Numbered from the stretch's first letter, positions 49,462-58,780 are shown. The stretch is DNA of 64,000 nt from Serratia fonticola (GCF_006715025.1 NZ_VFMK01000001.1:806001-870000); one strand, 5' to 3'. Made by a program: numbers and translations. Notes: generated by a model not told the origin, from the letters alone.

Positions 49462-50523
49462 ATGAAACGTTTGTGCGCTTGCGTGTTAACCAGTGCCATC
49501 GTGCTTGCCAGCCAAATGAGCTGGGCTGCCGACAGCGATTTGGCTTCCCTGATTCAGGCCGCCAAGAAAGAAGGTGAAGTCAACAGCGTCGGTATGCCAG
49601 ACAGTTGGGCGAACTGGAAGGGAACCTGGGTTGATCTGCAGAGCCAGTATGGCCTGAAGCATATTGATACCGACATGAGTTCAGCGCAGGAAATCGCTAA
49701 GTTTGATGCCGAGAAAGGCAATGCCACTGCGGATATCGGGGATGTAGGGGCTGCTTTTGGGCCTATCGCAGTACAAAAAGGGGTGACGCAGCCTTATAAA
49801 CCCACCACCTGGGCACAGGTACCTGATTGGGCGAAGGATAAGGATGGTCACTGGGCGTTGGCCTATACCGGTACCATTGCGTTTATCGTCAATAAACAAC
49901 AGGTAAAAGATATTCCGCATAGCTGGGCCGATCTGTTGAAAGGTACCTATCAGGTCACTATTGGTGATGTTGGTACAGCATCACAGGCGGCCAGTGGCGT
50001 TCTGGCGGCAACCTATGCTATGGGGGGTAACGAGAAAAACCTTAAGCCAGGGCTGGCGTTCTTTGGCAAGCTGGCCAAGGCGGGACGTCTGAGCTTGAGT
50101 AACCCAGTGATCGCCTCACTGGAGAAGGGGGAAGTACAGGTCGGTGTGGTTTGGGATTTCAACGGGTTGAACTATCGTGATCAAATCGACAAAACCCGCT
50201 TCGAAGTGCTGATCCCGTCAGATGGTTCTATTACCTCCGGTTATACCACCATCATCAACAAATATGCCAAGCACCCTAACGCTGCCAAACTGGCGCGCGA
50301 GTATATCTTTTCCGATGCTGGCCAGATTAACCTGGCACGCGGCTATGCCCGTCCAATCCGTGCTGAACACATTACCCTGCCAGACGATGTGAAAGCCAAG
50401 CTGCTGCCTGCAGAACAGTATAAAAACGCGCACCCTATCGCCGATCCTGCCGCCTGGGAACAGAGTGCTAAAACGCTGCCGCGCCTGTGGCAGGAAAACG
50501 TTATGTTGCAGATGCAGCAGTGA
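49462..50523 (+). CDS. ABC transporter periplasmic substrate-binding protein
   Basis: A 353-residue extracellular solute-binding protein (family 1 / PotD-FbpA-like). A Sec signal peptide is evident: MKRLCACVLTSAIVLASQMSWA with cleavage around SWA-AD, no lipobox. Typical features are GMPDSWANWKGTWVDLQSQYG, IGDVGAAFGPIAVQKG, YTGTIAFIVNKQQVKDIPHSW and a C-terminal ARPIRAEHITLPDDVKAKLLP. The ligand cannot be read from sequence; the adjacent phosphodiesterase suggests an organophosphate. First gene of a five-gene operon. Confidence 0.88.
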   Translation: MKRLCACVLTSAIVLASQMSWAADSDLASLIQAAKKEGEVNSVGMPDSWANWKGTWVDLQSQYGLKHIDTDMSSAQEIAKFDAEKGNATADIGDVGAAFGPIAVQKGVTQPYKPTTWAQVPDWAKDKDGHWALAYTGTIAFIVNKQQVKDIPHSWADLLKGTYQVTIGDVGTASQAASGVLAATYAMGGNEKNLKPGLAFFGKLAKAGRLSLSNPVIASLEKGEVQVGVVWDFNGLNYRDQIDKTRFEVLIPSDGSITSGYTTIINKYAKHPNAAKLAREYIFSDAGQINLARGYARPIRAEHITLPDDVKAKLLPAEQYKNAHPIADPAAWEQSAKTLPRLWQENVMLQMQQ

Positions 50524-50534
50524 GTTGATGCTCT

Positions 50535-51332
50535 ATGAAGACGATCCTCGTGCTGCTCGATGGCCTTAACTATCGGGTTGCACATGATGCCATGGGCTAT
50601 CTGCAAGCTGAATGTGCGGCAGGGCGTGGGCGGCTGTATCTGATGGAGAGCGAGTTACCTTCGCTCTCCCGGCCATTGTATGAATGCATCCTCACCGGCG
50701 TTACGCCGGTAGACAGTGGCATTGTGCACAATCAGGTATCCCGTCTGTCGCGTGAAAAAAGCCTGTTTCACTATGCGCGAGCGGCTGGGCTGACAACCGC
50801 CGCCGCTGCTTATCATTGGTTCAGTGAACTGTATAACCGCACGCCATTCGATGCGGCTCGCGATCGTCATACGCTGGATATGACATTACCGATCCAGTAC
50901 GGCCATTTCTATTACGACGATCGTTATCCGGATTCCCATTTGTTTGATGACGCTGAAAATCTGCGCCGCCGCTATCTTCCCGACTTCCTGCTGATCCACC
51001 CCATGAATATTGATGATGCAGGACACCGCTTTGGTTTGTCGTCGCCGCAGTATCGTAATGCTGCACGCCATGCTGATGATTTGCTGTCCCGCTATCTGGC
51101 CGATTGGCTAAATGAGGGGTACCAAGTCATGGTGACGGCCGATCATGGCATGAATGACGACCGCAGCCATGGGGGGATTTTGCCGGAAGAACGCCAGGTG
51201 CCGCTGTTTGTGTTTGGTACGGCCTTCAGCCAGAACGATGCCAACCCGCAGCAAACGGAATTGTGCGGCACGCTGTGTGACGTATTGCAGGTGGTTCACG
51301 ACAAATCGCGTTGCCGAGCGTTGCTGGCATGA
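50535..51332 (+). CDS. Alkaline-phosphatase-superfamily phosphodiesterase (NPP-like), cytosolic
   Basis: A 265-residue type I phosphodiesterase/nucleotide pyrophosphatase-like protein. Two-metal residues of the superfamily are visible: D9 (LLDGLN), the likely nucleophile S45 (PSLSRPLYECILTG), D160/H164 (NIDDAGHRFG), D203-H204 (TADHGMND) and H212 (SHGG). There is no signal peptide, so it should act in the cytoplasm on an imported substrate. It sits inside the transporter operon (11 bp after the binding protein, 9 bp before the permease). The exact ester is unknown. Confidence 0.82.
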   Translation: MKTILVLLDGLNYRVAHDAMGYLQAECAAGRGRLYLMESELPSLSRPLYECILTGVTPVDSGIVHNQVSRLSREKSLFHYARAAGLTTAAAAYHWFSELYNRTPFDAARDRHTLDMTLPIQYGHFYYDDRYPDSHLFDDAENLRRRYLPDFLLIHPMNIDDAGHRFGLSSPQYRNAARHADDLLSRYLADWLNEGYQVMVTADHGMNDDRSHGGILPEERQVPLFVFGTAFSQNDANPQQTELCGTLCDVLQVVHDKSRCRALLA

Positions 51333-51341
51333 AGGTGAATA

Positions 51342-52178
51342 ATGAAAGCTAAGTGGATTGCCACGCTGTGTCTGTTGCCTTTTATCCTGCTCTTTGGCGC
51401 TTTTCAAATTGCCCCACTGCTGTGGATTGCGGTCAGCAGTTTTTTCAGTGCCAGTAGCGGTTGGGGATGGGGAAATTATGTTGATGTACTGACTTCGCCA
51501 TTTTATCTGCAGGCATTTCAGTTCTCATTGGAGATTTCGCTGTGGTCCAGTGTGTACGGCCTGCTTATCGCGTTGGTGGGCAGTTACTCACTTCGCAGGT
51601 TAGGCCCGACCAGACTGCACGACTTTGTTATGTCATTTACCAATATGACCAGCAACTTTGCCGGCGTCCCGTTGGCGTTTGCTTTTGTCATCTTACTGGG
51701 CCTGAATGGCTGCCTGACACTGTTGCTACGCCAATATGGCCTGATGGAGAGCTTTAATCTCTATTCAAAGACCGGGCTGATCGTGCTCTATACCTATTTC
51801 CAGATCCCTTTGGGTGTGTTGCTGCTGTATCCGGCATTTGACGCGCTGCGTGAAGACTGGCGTGAGTCGGCGGCGTTGCTGGGGGCCGGCCCATGGCATT
51901 TCTGGCGGTATATCGGGCTGCCGGTGCTGGCTCCTGCGCTGATGGGGACTTTCGTCATTCTGCTGGCGAATGCGTTGGGGGCATACGCCACGGTCTATGC
52001 GTTAACAACCGGTAATTTTAACGTTATCCCAATCCGTATTTCGGCATTGGTGGCCGGGGATATCTCGTTGGATCCGAATCTGGCTAGCGCGTTAGCGATG
52101 CTGCTGGTGGTCATGATGGTGTTTATCACGGTGGTACATCAATGGTTATTACGCAGGAGCTATACCTTTAATACCTGA
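51342..52178 (+). CDS. ABC transporter inner-membrane permease (first)
   Basis: A 278-residue permease with six predicted membrane segments and the ABC coupling motif DALREDWRESAALLGAGPWHFWRYIGLPVLAPAL (EAA loop; about residues 166-199). It resembles the PotB/CysT class of importers for polyamines, ions and phosphonates. It precedes the second permease by 117 bp, a gap occupied by a degraded ERIC. Confidence 0.88.
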   Translation: MKAKWIATLCLLPFILLFGAFQIAPLLWIAVSSFFSASSGWGWGNYVDVLTSPFYLQAFQFSLEISLWSSVYGLLIALVGSYSLRRLGPTRLHDFVMSFTNMTSNFAGVPLAFAFVILLGLNGCLTLLLRQYGLMESFNLYSKTGLIVLYTYFQIPLGVLLLYPAFDALREDWRESAALLGAGPWHFWRYIGLPVLAPALMGTFVILLANALGAYATVYALTTGNFNVIPIRISALVAGDISLDPNLASALAMLLVVMMVFITVVHQWLLRRSYTFNT

Positions 52179-52274
52179 AGCTCACGTCCTCCTTACGGTC
52201 ACTGGGTTAATCCAAGCTCTTGGGGGCTCGAGCGTTTGCCGCCTTGCCGTAGCACCAATTATTTTGGGCATACA
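52179..52274. repeat. Degraded ERIC element inside the ABC operon
   Basis: CTCACGTCCTCCTTACGGTCACTGGGTTAATCCAAGCTCTTGGGGG corresponds to the ERIC core; the right end TTGCCGCCTTGCCGTAGCACC...TTTGGGCATA is recognizable, the left end is not. It starts right after the stop of the first permease gene. Confidence 0.6.
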
Positions 52275-52295
52275 GAAAAGTATGTGGGTGAGTTA

Positions 52296-53093
52296 ATGAG
52301 ATTTGGCATGTTAGGTTCCGGGTACATTTATCACCGGATAGTCGTCACTCTGTTATTCCTGATTTTATTGCTGCCACTGGCGGCAACGTTGATCTATGCC
52401 TTGGCCACGCAATGGGGAGCGACCATTCTGCCAGACGGTTTTACCCTGAAGTGGCTGGTGGCGTTGTGGAGCGATCCTCGTTTCCTGCAGGCATTATGGC
52501 ATTCGTTATTGATCTGCTTTGGGACCTTGGTGCTGGCAGTGGTGGTGATCCTGCCGGTCATGTTTGTGATTGCTTACTATTTTCCGAAGTTGGATGCCGT
52601 AATGAATGTGCTGATTCTGCTGCCTTTCGCCGTGCCGCCTGTCGTTTCCTCCGTGGGGCTGATGCAGCTTTTTGCCGCCGATCCTCTGCCGCTATTGGGG
52701 ACGCCGTGGATTTTAATCGGCTGCTATTTCACCATCACGCTGCCATTTATTTACCGTGCCATCAGCAACAATATGCAGGCGATTAACCTGCGTGACCTGA
52801 TGGATGCCGCTCACTTATTGGGTGCCAGCACCTGGCAGGCCGCCCTGTTGGTGGTGCTGCCAAACTTGCGCAAGGGGGGGATGATTGCGGTGCTGCTGTC
52901 GTTCTCATTTCTGATCGGTGAGTTTGTCTTCGCTAACCTGCTGGTGGGTAGCCAGTATGAAACGTTGCAGGTTTACTTGTTCAACATGCGCAACGGCAGC
53001 GGTCATTTCACCAGTGCATTGGTTATCTCCTATTTCGCCGTGGTGCTGCTTGTCACCTGGCTGGCGAATCTGCTGAACAGGACAAAAGGTTAA
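52296..53093 (+). CDS. ABC transporter inner-membrane permease (second)
   Basis: A 265-residue permease (PotC-like) with about six membrane segments and the EAA-type loop LRDLMDAAHLLGASTWQAALLVVLPNLRKG (about 166-195). ATG 52296 (MRFGMLGSGYIYHRIVVT) is preferred because a longer reading from 52236 would be encoded within the ERIC. It is 4 bp upstream of the ATPase gene and would pair with the first permease as a heterodimer. Confidence 0.87.
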   Translation: MRFGMLGSGYIYHRIVVTLLFLILLLPLAATLIYALATQWGATILPDGFTLKWLVALWSDPRFLQALWHSLLICFGTLVLAVVVILPVMFVIAYYFPKLDAVMNVLILLPFAVPPVVSSVGLMQLFAADPLPLLGTPWILIGCYFTITLPFIYRAISNNMQAINLRDLMDAAHLLGASTWQAALLVVLPNLRKGGMIAVLLSFSFLIGEFVFANLLVGSQYETLQVYLFNMRNGSGHFTSALVISYFAVVLLVTWLANLLNRTKG

Positions 53094-53097
53094 TTGC

Positions 53098-54090
53098 ATG
53101 ACCTATCTCAACGTCACCCGTCTTAACAAACACTATGGCCACACCCAGGTGTTTCACGATATTGATTTCACTGCCGAAGAAGGGGAATTTGTCACCCTGC
53201 TCGGACCGAGCGGTTGTGGTAAGTCGACCCTGCTGCGCTGCCTGGCCGGGCTGACGCCGGTCGACAGTGGGCAAATTCTGTTACAAGGGCAGGATCTGGT
53301 ACCATTGCCCCCGCAAAAGCGCGGCATTGGCATGGTGTTCCAGAGCTATGCGTTATTCCCTAACATGACGGTGGAAGGCAACGTTGCGTTTGGCCTGAAG
53401 ATGCAGAAGTTACCTTCTGAGCAGACCCATCAGCGAGTACAGGAAGTCTTGGCGTTGGTTGAACTGACCGAATTGGCAAAACGCTACCCGCATCAACTTT
53501 CTGGTGGCCAGTGTCAGCGTGTGGCGCTAGCACGTTCACTGGTGACCCGGCCACGTTTGTTGCTATTAGATGAACCCCTTTCCGCCCTGGATGCGCGCAT
53601 TCGCAAGCATCTGCGTGAACAAATCCGCCGTATTCAGCGTGAACTGAACCTGACGGCGATTTTCGTCACGCACGATCAGGAGGAAGCATTAACGCTTTCC
53701 GATCGTATCGTATTGATGAATAAAGGGGAGATTGTCCAAAGCGACAATGCAGAAACGCTGTATACCCAGCCGATCAACGCCTTTGCGGCCGGGTTTATCG
53801 GCAGTTACAACTTACTGTGTGCCGAGCAGGCGCAGGCACTTACCGGGAAGTGTTACACGGGTAAAGTGGCGATTCGTCCAGAATCGATCGCGTTATTGCC
53901 CGCTGGGCAGGGGATTGCCGCTGTTATTCTCAATCACAGCCTGTTAGGGAATGTGGTGCGCTACCGCGTTCTGGCGAAGGGGGTTGAGTTACTGGTTGAT
54001 GTGCTTAATCGTTCGGTGGCCGATTTGCGCCCCGATGGCAGTCAAATTGGGCTACAATTGGAGGCTGTTACATTACGGGAAGTTGCATGA
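53098..54090 (+). CDS. ABC transporter ATP-binding protein
   Basis: A 330-residue ATPase of the PotA/FbpC/CysA class. Walker A GPSGCGKST (about 39-47), Q-loop VFQSYALFPNM, signature LSGGQCQRVALARSL (usual LSGGQQQR; a Cys replaces the second Gln), Walker B LLLLDEPLSALDA and H-loop VTHDQEEAL are all present. The C-terminal domain (from about 240) is a TOBE-type regulatory region. Last gene of the importer operon. Confidence 0.92.
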   Translation: MTYLNVTRLNKHYGHTQVFHDIDFTAEEGEFVTLLGPSGCGKSTLLRCLAGLTPVDSGQILLQGQDLVPLPPQKRGIGMVFQSYALFPNMTVEGNVAFGLKMQKLPSEQTHQRVQEVLALVELTELAKRYPHQLSGGQCQRVALARSLVTRPRLLLLDEPLSALDARIRKHLREQIRRIQRELNLTAIFVTHDQEEALTLSDRIVLMNKGEIVQSDNAETLYTQPINAFAAGFIGSYNLLCAEQAQALTGKCYTGKVAIRPESIALLPAGQGIAAVILNHSLLGNVVRYRVLAKGVELLVDVLNRSVADLRPDGSQIGLQLEAVTLREVA

Positions 54091-54272
54091 TTTCGCTGTG
54101 GCCATTCTTGATAACAGCAAGGTGCTCTCCTTCCCTTGTGTGGGTATCTAACCCCGTTCAACATGAAAAGCATAAGCGATCTGCAACCTGCTGCCGTTAT
54201 CCTGCTTAACTAGCGCCTGGCAGGCGGGATAGCCTGTTGTACCTTGCCGGGCGTTAATGGAGCGTGCTTTCC

Positions 54273-55922
54273 GTGTTGACCCTTCTTAACCTGCTTTCCG
54301 CTATTGCCATGCTGGTGTGGGGGACCCACATTGTACGGACCGGAATTATGCGGGTCTATGGCGCCAATCTGCGCCAGATACTGAGTAACAGCATAGAGAA
54401 AAAGCCGCTGGCCTTTGTGGCCGGGATCGGTGTGACCGCGCTGGTACAAAGCAGTAACGCGACGGCGTTGCTGGTGTCTTCTTTTGTCGCGCAGGGGTTG
54501 GTGGGGCTGGGGCCTGCACTGGTGATCATGCTGGGTGCCGATGTGGGTACTGCGATCATGGCCCGTGTGCTGACGTTCGATCTCTCCTGGCTTTCGCCGC
54601 TACTGATTTTTGTCGGCGTGATTTTATTCCTTAGCCGTAAGCAAACCCGCGTAGGTCAGATGGGACGCGTGGCCATTGGCCTCGGTCTGATCGTTCTGGC
54701 GTTGGAGCTGATTGTGGCCGCTGCTACGCCGATTACTCAGGGATACGGCGTCAAAGTGATATTTTCGTCACTTACCGGCGATGTGATGCTTGATGCGCTG
54801 ATTGGTGCCCTGTTTGCCATTATCAGTTATTCCAGCCTGGCGGCGGTGTTATTGACCGCAACCTTGACCGCATCGGGGGTGATTTCCCTGCAGGTGGCGT
54901 TGTGCCTGGTGATTGGTGCCAATCTGGGCAGCGGATTGCTGGTCATGCTCAACACCAGTGGCCAGAATGCGGCAGGTCGTCGTGTTGCACTGGGTAGCCT
55001 GTTGTTCAAATTCGTAGGTTGTGCTCTGGTGCTGCCGTTTGTCGCCGTGATCGCCGATGGCATTGAACGGTTGCCGGGTAACGAAGAAGAGTTGGTGATC
55101 TACTTCCACATGTTCTACAACCTGGTTCGTTGCCTGCTACTGGTGCCGTTATCAGGGCCGATGGCGCGTCTGTGTGAAATGTTGATTGCGGATGTTCCTG
55201 CAGAGGATCCCCGTTTGCGGCCACGTCACCTTGATGCCAGCGCTTTGGATACACCAAGCCTGGCGCTCGCCAACGCGGCGCGGGAAACCCTGCGAATGGG
55301 CGATGTGATTGAACATATGATGATTTTGCATCATGAAGTACTGCACGGTAAGTTTGGCCAGGACAAAGAGGTTCGCCGCGTGGACGATGACGTCCACGTG
55401 TTGTACACCGCCATCAAACTCTATCTGGCGCAGATCCAGAAGGAGGATTTGGGAGAGGCGGATTCGCGCCGCTGGGCCGAGATCATCGAAATGGCCCTCA
55501 ACTTGGAGCAGGCTGGCGATATCATCGAACGTATGGCGAGCGATGTGGCGGATCAATCACACCACACACGTTGTTCGTTCTCTGCGGAAGGGTTGGCGGA
55601 ACTGGACACGTTGCATGAAAGATTGACCTACAACTTGCGCCTTAGCCTGTCGGTCTTTCTCTCCGGCGATGTCGCCAGTGCCAAGCGTCTGCGTCGCTCC
55701 AAGCATCGCTTCCGTATTCTGGATCGGCGTTATGCCCATGCCCACGTTGAGCGACTGCATCAACAGAACGTACAAAGCATCGAAACCAGCTCATTGCATC
55801 TGGCCCTGTTGGGGGATATGAAACGCCTGAACTCATTGTTCTGCGCTGTGGCCTATAATGCGCTGGATCAGGATGAGAAAGACGACGATCGTGACTGGGA
55901 AGAAAACCCGAGAACGCCGTAA
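54273..55922 (+). CDS. yjbB: Na+/phosphate cotransporter family protein YjbB
   Basis: A 549-residue inner-membrane protein: two Na/Pi-cotransporter repeats with the QSSNAT motif (TALVQSSNATALLVSSF and the inverted-repeat counterpart GANLGSGLLVML), and a C-terminal cytoplasmic PhoU-like helical domain (from about 340). E. coli YjbB overproduction promotes phosphate export. GTG 54273 (MLTLLNLLSAIAMLVWG) aligns with E. coli MLTLLHLL; GTG 54264 would add three residues. It lies 182 bp after the ABC operon, same strand; a link through phosphate release is inferred. Confidence 0.9.
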   Translation: MLTLLNLLSAIAMLVWGTHIVRTGIMRVYGANLRQILSNSIEKKPLAFVAGIGVTALVQSSNATALLVSSFVAQGLVGLGPALVIMLGADVGTAIMARVLTFDLSWLSPLLIFVGVILFLSRKQTRVGQMGRVAIGLGLIVLALELIVAAATPITQGYGVKVIFSSLTGDVMLDALIGALFAIISYSSLAAVLLTATLTASGVISLQVALCLVIGANLGSGLLVMLNTSGQNAAGRRVALGSLLFKFVGCALVLPFVAVIADGIERLPGNEEELVIYFHMFYNLVRCLLLVPLSGPMARLCEMLIADVPAEDPRLRPRHLDASALDTPSLALANAARETLRMGDVIEHMMILHHEVLHGKFGQDKEVRRVDDDVHVLYTAIKLYLAQIQKEDLGEADSRRWAEIIEMALNLEQAGDIIERMASDVADQSHHTRCSFSAEGLAELDTLHERLTYNLRLSLSVFLSGDVASAKRLRRSKHRFRILDRRYAHAHVERLHQQNVQSIETSSLHLALLGDMKRLNSLFCAVAYNALDQDEKDDDRDWEENPRTP

Positions 55923-55930
55923 TGAAATGA

Positions 55931-55953
55931 AGGGCCGGTGACGGCCCCTTTTT
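55931..55953. terminator. Terminator between yjbB and panS
   Basis: GGGCCG / CGGCCC stem with loop GTGA and five T's, directly after the yjbB stop and touching the end of the convergent panS gene. Confidence 0.85.
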
Positions 55954-56873
55954 CACTGCTGTTTCTTGATCGGACGACCTGACCAGTACCCTGCCAGCAG
56001 AGAACCGGATAGGTTGTGCCATACCGAGAACAAAGCGCCTGGCAGTGCGGCCAGCGGTGAGAAATAGATCTTGCCCAGCGTGGCCGCCAGTCCGGAGTTT
56101 TGCATGCCGACTTCAATGGCCAGCGTACGGCAGGTGGATTCGTCGAAACCGAACAGCTTGCCTCCCCAGTACCCACTCAGCAATCCGATGCCGTTATGCA
56201 GGATCACTGCGAGAATTACCACCAGACCCACCGAGGCGATATGGCTTTGGCTACCAGCTACCACCGCACTGATGATCGCCACAATACAAACCATCGACAG
56301 GGCTGGCAGATAGGGTTCCACGCGTTTCACGGTTTTGGTGAAGGTATGATGGATGAACAGGCCAAGTCCGATGGGGATCACGACGATCTGCAGGATGCTC
56401 AACAGCATTCCCATGATATCAACGCTGATCTTGGCATCAACATACAACCGTGTCAGCAGTGGTGTGGCAAAGACTCCCACCAACGTGGAAACGGCGGAAA
56501 TGGTCACCGACAGCGCCACATCACCTTTTGACAGATAGATCATCACGTTGGAAGCGGTGCCGCTGGCTACGCTGCCCACCAGTACCATACCCGCCGAGAG
56601 GTCTGGCGGCATACGGAACAGCATCGCCAGGATCCAGGCGGCCAGCGGCATGATCAGGTAGTGCAGGAAGATCCCCGCGGCGACCGGGCCGGGGCGAGAC
56701 AGCACGCGTTTGAAGTCGTCCAGGCGTAACGTTACGCCCATGGCGAACATGATCAGCATCAGCAGTGGGCTGACATACGGGCCGATACCCGTGAAGGTCG
56801 ACGGGGTGTAGTAGGCCGCAATGGACAGCAGCACGGCCCATAATGGGAATAAGCGTGTGATTTTTGCCAGCAT
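55953..56873 (-). CDS. panS: Bile acid:sodium symporter family protein, PanS-like
   Basis: A 306-residue BASS-family carrier with about ten membrane segments. Conserved segments: MFAMGVTLRLDDF, GSVASGTASNVMIYLSKGD (first substrate/Na+ crossover) and RTLAIEVGMQNSGLAATLG (second crossover). In Salmonella PanS transports ketopantoate/pantoate; that assignment is by family resemblance and is not proven here. Monocistronic, convergent with yjbB. Confidence 0.8.
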   Translation of the reverse strand: MLAKITRLFPLWAVLLSIAAYYTPSTFTGIGPYVSPLLMLIMFAMGVTLRLDDFKRVLSRPGPVAAGIFLHYLIMPLAAWILAMLFRMPPDLSAGMVLVGSVASGTASNVMIYLSKGDVALSVTISAVSTLVGVFATPLLTRLYVDAKISVDIMGMLLSILQIVVIPIGLGLFIHHTFTKTVKRVEPYLPALSMVCIVAIISAVVAGSQSHIASVGLVVILAVILHNGIGLLSGYWGGKLFGFDESTCRTLAIEVGMQNSGLAATLGKIYFSPLAALPGALFSVWHNLSGSLLAGYWSGRPIKKQQ

Positions 56874-56967
56874 GAGAGGGGTTATCCTTTGCCAATATTG
56901 AACGGGTGTGTGTTGTGGTGGGCCCAGTGCGCTGGGCCTCTGTAGATTCAGTTCAGGCCAATCGATC

Positions 56968-57113
56968 TCCCCTCACCCCGGCCCTCTCCCGATATGGCGT
57001 CCAGGGATGCCTGTTGTACTGTGGTGGGGAGAGGGGGCTACAGGTAGGTGCAGATATTAACCTGTGGCACGTTCAGTGCCCTCTCCCTGTGGGAGAGGGT
57101 TAGGGTGAGGGGC
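56968..57113. repeat. CCCTCACCC/CTCTCCC palindromic repeats downstream of lysC
   Basis: Two dyads: CCCTCACCCCGGCCCTCTCCC (56970 onward) with GGGGAGAGGG (57027-57036), and GCCCTCTCCCTGTGGGAGAGGG followed by TTAGGGTGAGGGG (57078-57112). Same repeat family as the IS481 target near 22.5 kb. The second dyad ends at the lysC stop codon and may act as its transcription end. No gene is supported between panS and lysC. Confidence 0.7.
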
Positions 57114-58481
57114 TTACTCAAACAGATTGTGATGCAGCGTTTGCACCACTCGTTCGGCATCGTCGCCAGGCACCAGGAAGCACAGGTTATAGCTGCTGGC
57201 ACCGTAACAGATCATGCGGATATTGAAAGGATCCAGCACGCCGAACACCTCTTTGCCCACGCCACAGGCCTGAGAGAGCTTATTACCAATCAGGGCGACC
57301 AACGCCAGGTTCTCTTCCACTTCCACTCGGCACAGCGAGGAAAGTTCGGTCAGTAAAGACGTGGTCAGCAGGCTGCCACCGGTGGTGGTTGAACCCGTAG
57401 TATCCATCGTCAAGGCCACGCTGACTTCAGAGGTGGTGATCAGATCGACAGAGATATTGTGGCGAGCAAGAATGTTGAACACTTCAGCCAGGAAGCCGCG
57501 TGCGTGCAACATATTGAGGCTATGCAGTGTCAGCAACGTCTGCTTGCGGCGCAAGGCCAACGCACGGAACAGCGGTGGGTTTTCGGTGGTGTTACATACT
57601 AACGTCCCGCCCGCGGCCGGATCTTTGCTCGAGCCAACGAATACCGGAATATCACTACGCACGGCAGGCAGCAGGGTGGCCGGGTGCAGCACTTTGGCGC
57701 CGAAGGTGGCCATTTCAGCCGCTTCTTCAAAGGCAATTTTATCAATACGCTTGGCGGCAGGGACGACACGCGGATCGGTGGTATAAATCCCGGGCACGTC
57801 TGTCCAGATATCCACGCGGCTGACGTTTAACGCTTCACCCAGCAGCGCGGCAGTATAATCGCTGCCGCCACGGCCCAGCGTGGTGGTACGGCCTTTGGGC
57901 TCACTGCCAATAAAACCTTGGGTGATCACCAAGGCTTCTTGCAAGCGCGGTTTTAACAGGGTTTGCGCCAATTCGGTCAACGCGGAGCTATCGGGCATCG
58001 CACGGCCGAAATGGTCATCAGTACGCATCACTTTGCGAACGTCAAACCATTCAGCCTGCACTTTCCGGCTACGCAGGATTTCAACAAACAGCAGGGTGGA
58101 CATCAGTTCGCCGTGGCTGACCAATTCGTCGGTCAACGCGGGAGAGGTTGCTAATGCCGCCGCTTCTGACAGCATGGTGATGTTTTCCAACATGCGGTCA
58201 ATTTCATCGCGTATTACCGCCGGGTTTTCCAGGCGATCGAGGATGGCGTACTGAATGCGGCGGATTTCATCAAGCTGATAGGTGCGTTTCTCTGTTTCGT
58301 AGCCTTCGGCCAGTGCCACCAACAGGTTGGTGATACCCGCAGAGGCTGAGAGAACCACCAGACGGACATCGGGATTGGAAAGAACCACGTCGGCGCTGCG
58401 GTTCATTGCATCGAAATCGGCTACGCTGGTACCGCCGAATTTTGCCACTACGGTGGCGTTCTGGGTTGCTGCTTGATTCAT
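57114..58481 (-). CDS. lysC: Lysine-sensitive aspartokinase III
   Basis: LysC phosphorylates aspartate, the entry to lysine, threonine, methionine and diaminopimelate synthesis, and is inhibited by lysine. It has 455 residues from ATG 58481 (MNQAATQNATVVAKFGGTSVADF); an upstream ATG at 58541 lies in the riboswitch leader and is rejected. Kinase motifs KFGGTS, VISQGFIGS-like VITQGFIGSEPKGRTTTLGRGGSDYTAA, and two C-terminal ACT domains (from about 310; SEVSVALTMD) are present. Expression is controlled by the lysine riboswitch upstream. Confidence 0.96.
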   Translation of the reverse strand: MNQAATQNATVVAKFGGTSVADFDAMNRSADVVLSNPDVRLVVLSASAGITNLLVALAEGYETEKRTYQLDEIRRIQYAILDRLENPAVIRDEIDRMLENITMLSEAAALATSPALTDELVSHGELMSTLLFVEILRSRKVQAEWFDVRKVMRTDDHFGRAMPDSSALTELAQTLLKPRLQEALVITQGFIGSEPKGRTTTLGRGGSDYTAALLGEALNVSRVDIWTDVPGIYTTDPRVVPAAKRIDKIAFEEAAEMATFGAKVLHPATLLPAVRSDIPVFVGSSKDPAAGGTLVCNTTENPPLFRALALRRKQTLLTLHSLNMLHARGFLAEVFNILARHNISVDLITTSEVSVALTMDTTGSTTTGGSLLTTSLLTELSSLCRVEVEENLALVALIGNKLSQACGVGKEVFGVLDPFNIRMICYGASSYNLCFLVPGDDAERVVQTLHHNLFE

Positions 58482-58590
58482 GTAAAACCTCGTGTCAGGG
58501 ATGCCATTTAAGATGGCACTTTGTTTCCATAGCCTTGGCACAAGGGAAGAGCGGTAAACAGGGAGCAGGCGTAGGGGTTGAGACTACGAT

Positions 58591-58780
58591 ACACCCAGAA
58601 GCGCCCCACCTTGCTGACCGCCCTTGCGGGACGACCCAGGGTGACAACCCAGGGGATTCAGCCCCTGTAGCCGACGTGATGATTACCGTATCCATCTCGC
58701 CTCGGCGTCGCTCCCCCTCCAGTGCCGTCTTCGGATAACGGCTCCTCTGACACTCTACCTGGGCGACGCGCCTCTTCTGG
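58591..58780 (-). promoter_or_regulatory. Lysine riboswitch (L box) of lysC
   Basis: Read on the minus strand it starts AGAAGAGGCGCGTCGCCCAGGTA, contains GCGACGCCGAGGCGAGATGG and GGGGCTGAATCCCCTGGGTTGTCACC, and closes with GGTGGGGCGCTTCTGGGT; these are conserved L-box blocks, shared nearly word for word with E. coli lysC. P1 pairs AGAAG with CTTCT. Downstream, CCGCTCTTCCCTTGTGCCAAGGC and the GAGG ribosome-binding site are also conserved, suggesting translational control and RNase E processing as in E. coli. Confidence 0.94.

Noticed and set aside
54091..54272. ERIC-like segment between the ABC ATPase and yjbB
   Set aside because: A short GCGCCTGGCAGGCG dyad and GTATCTAACCCCGTTCAACATG were considered, but neither ERIC ends nor core could be aligned convincingly.
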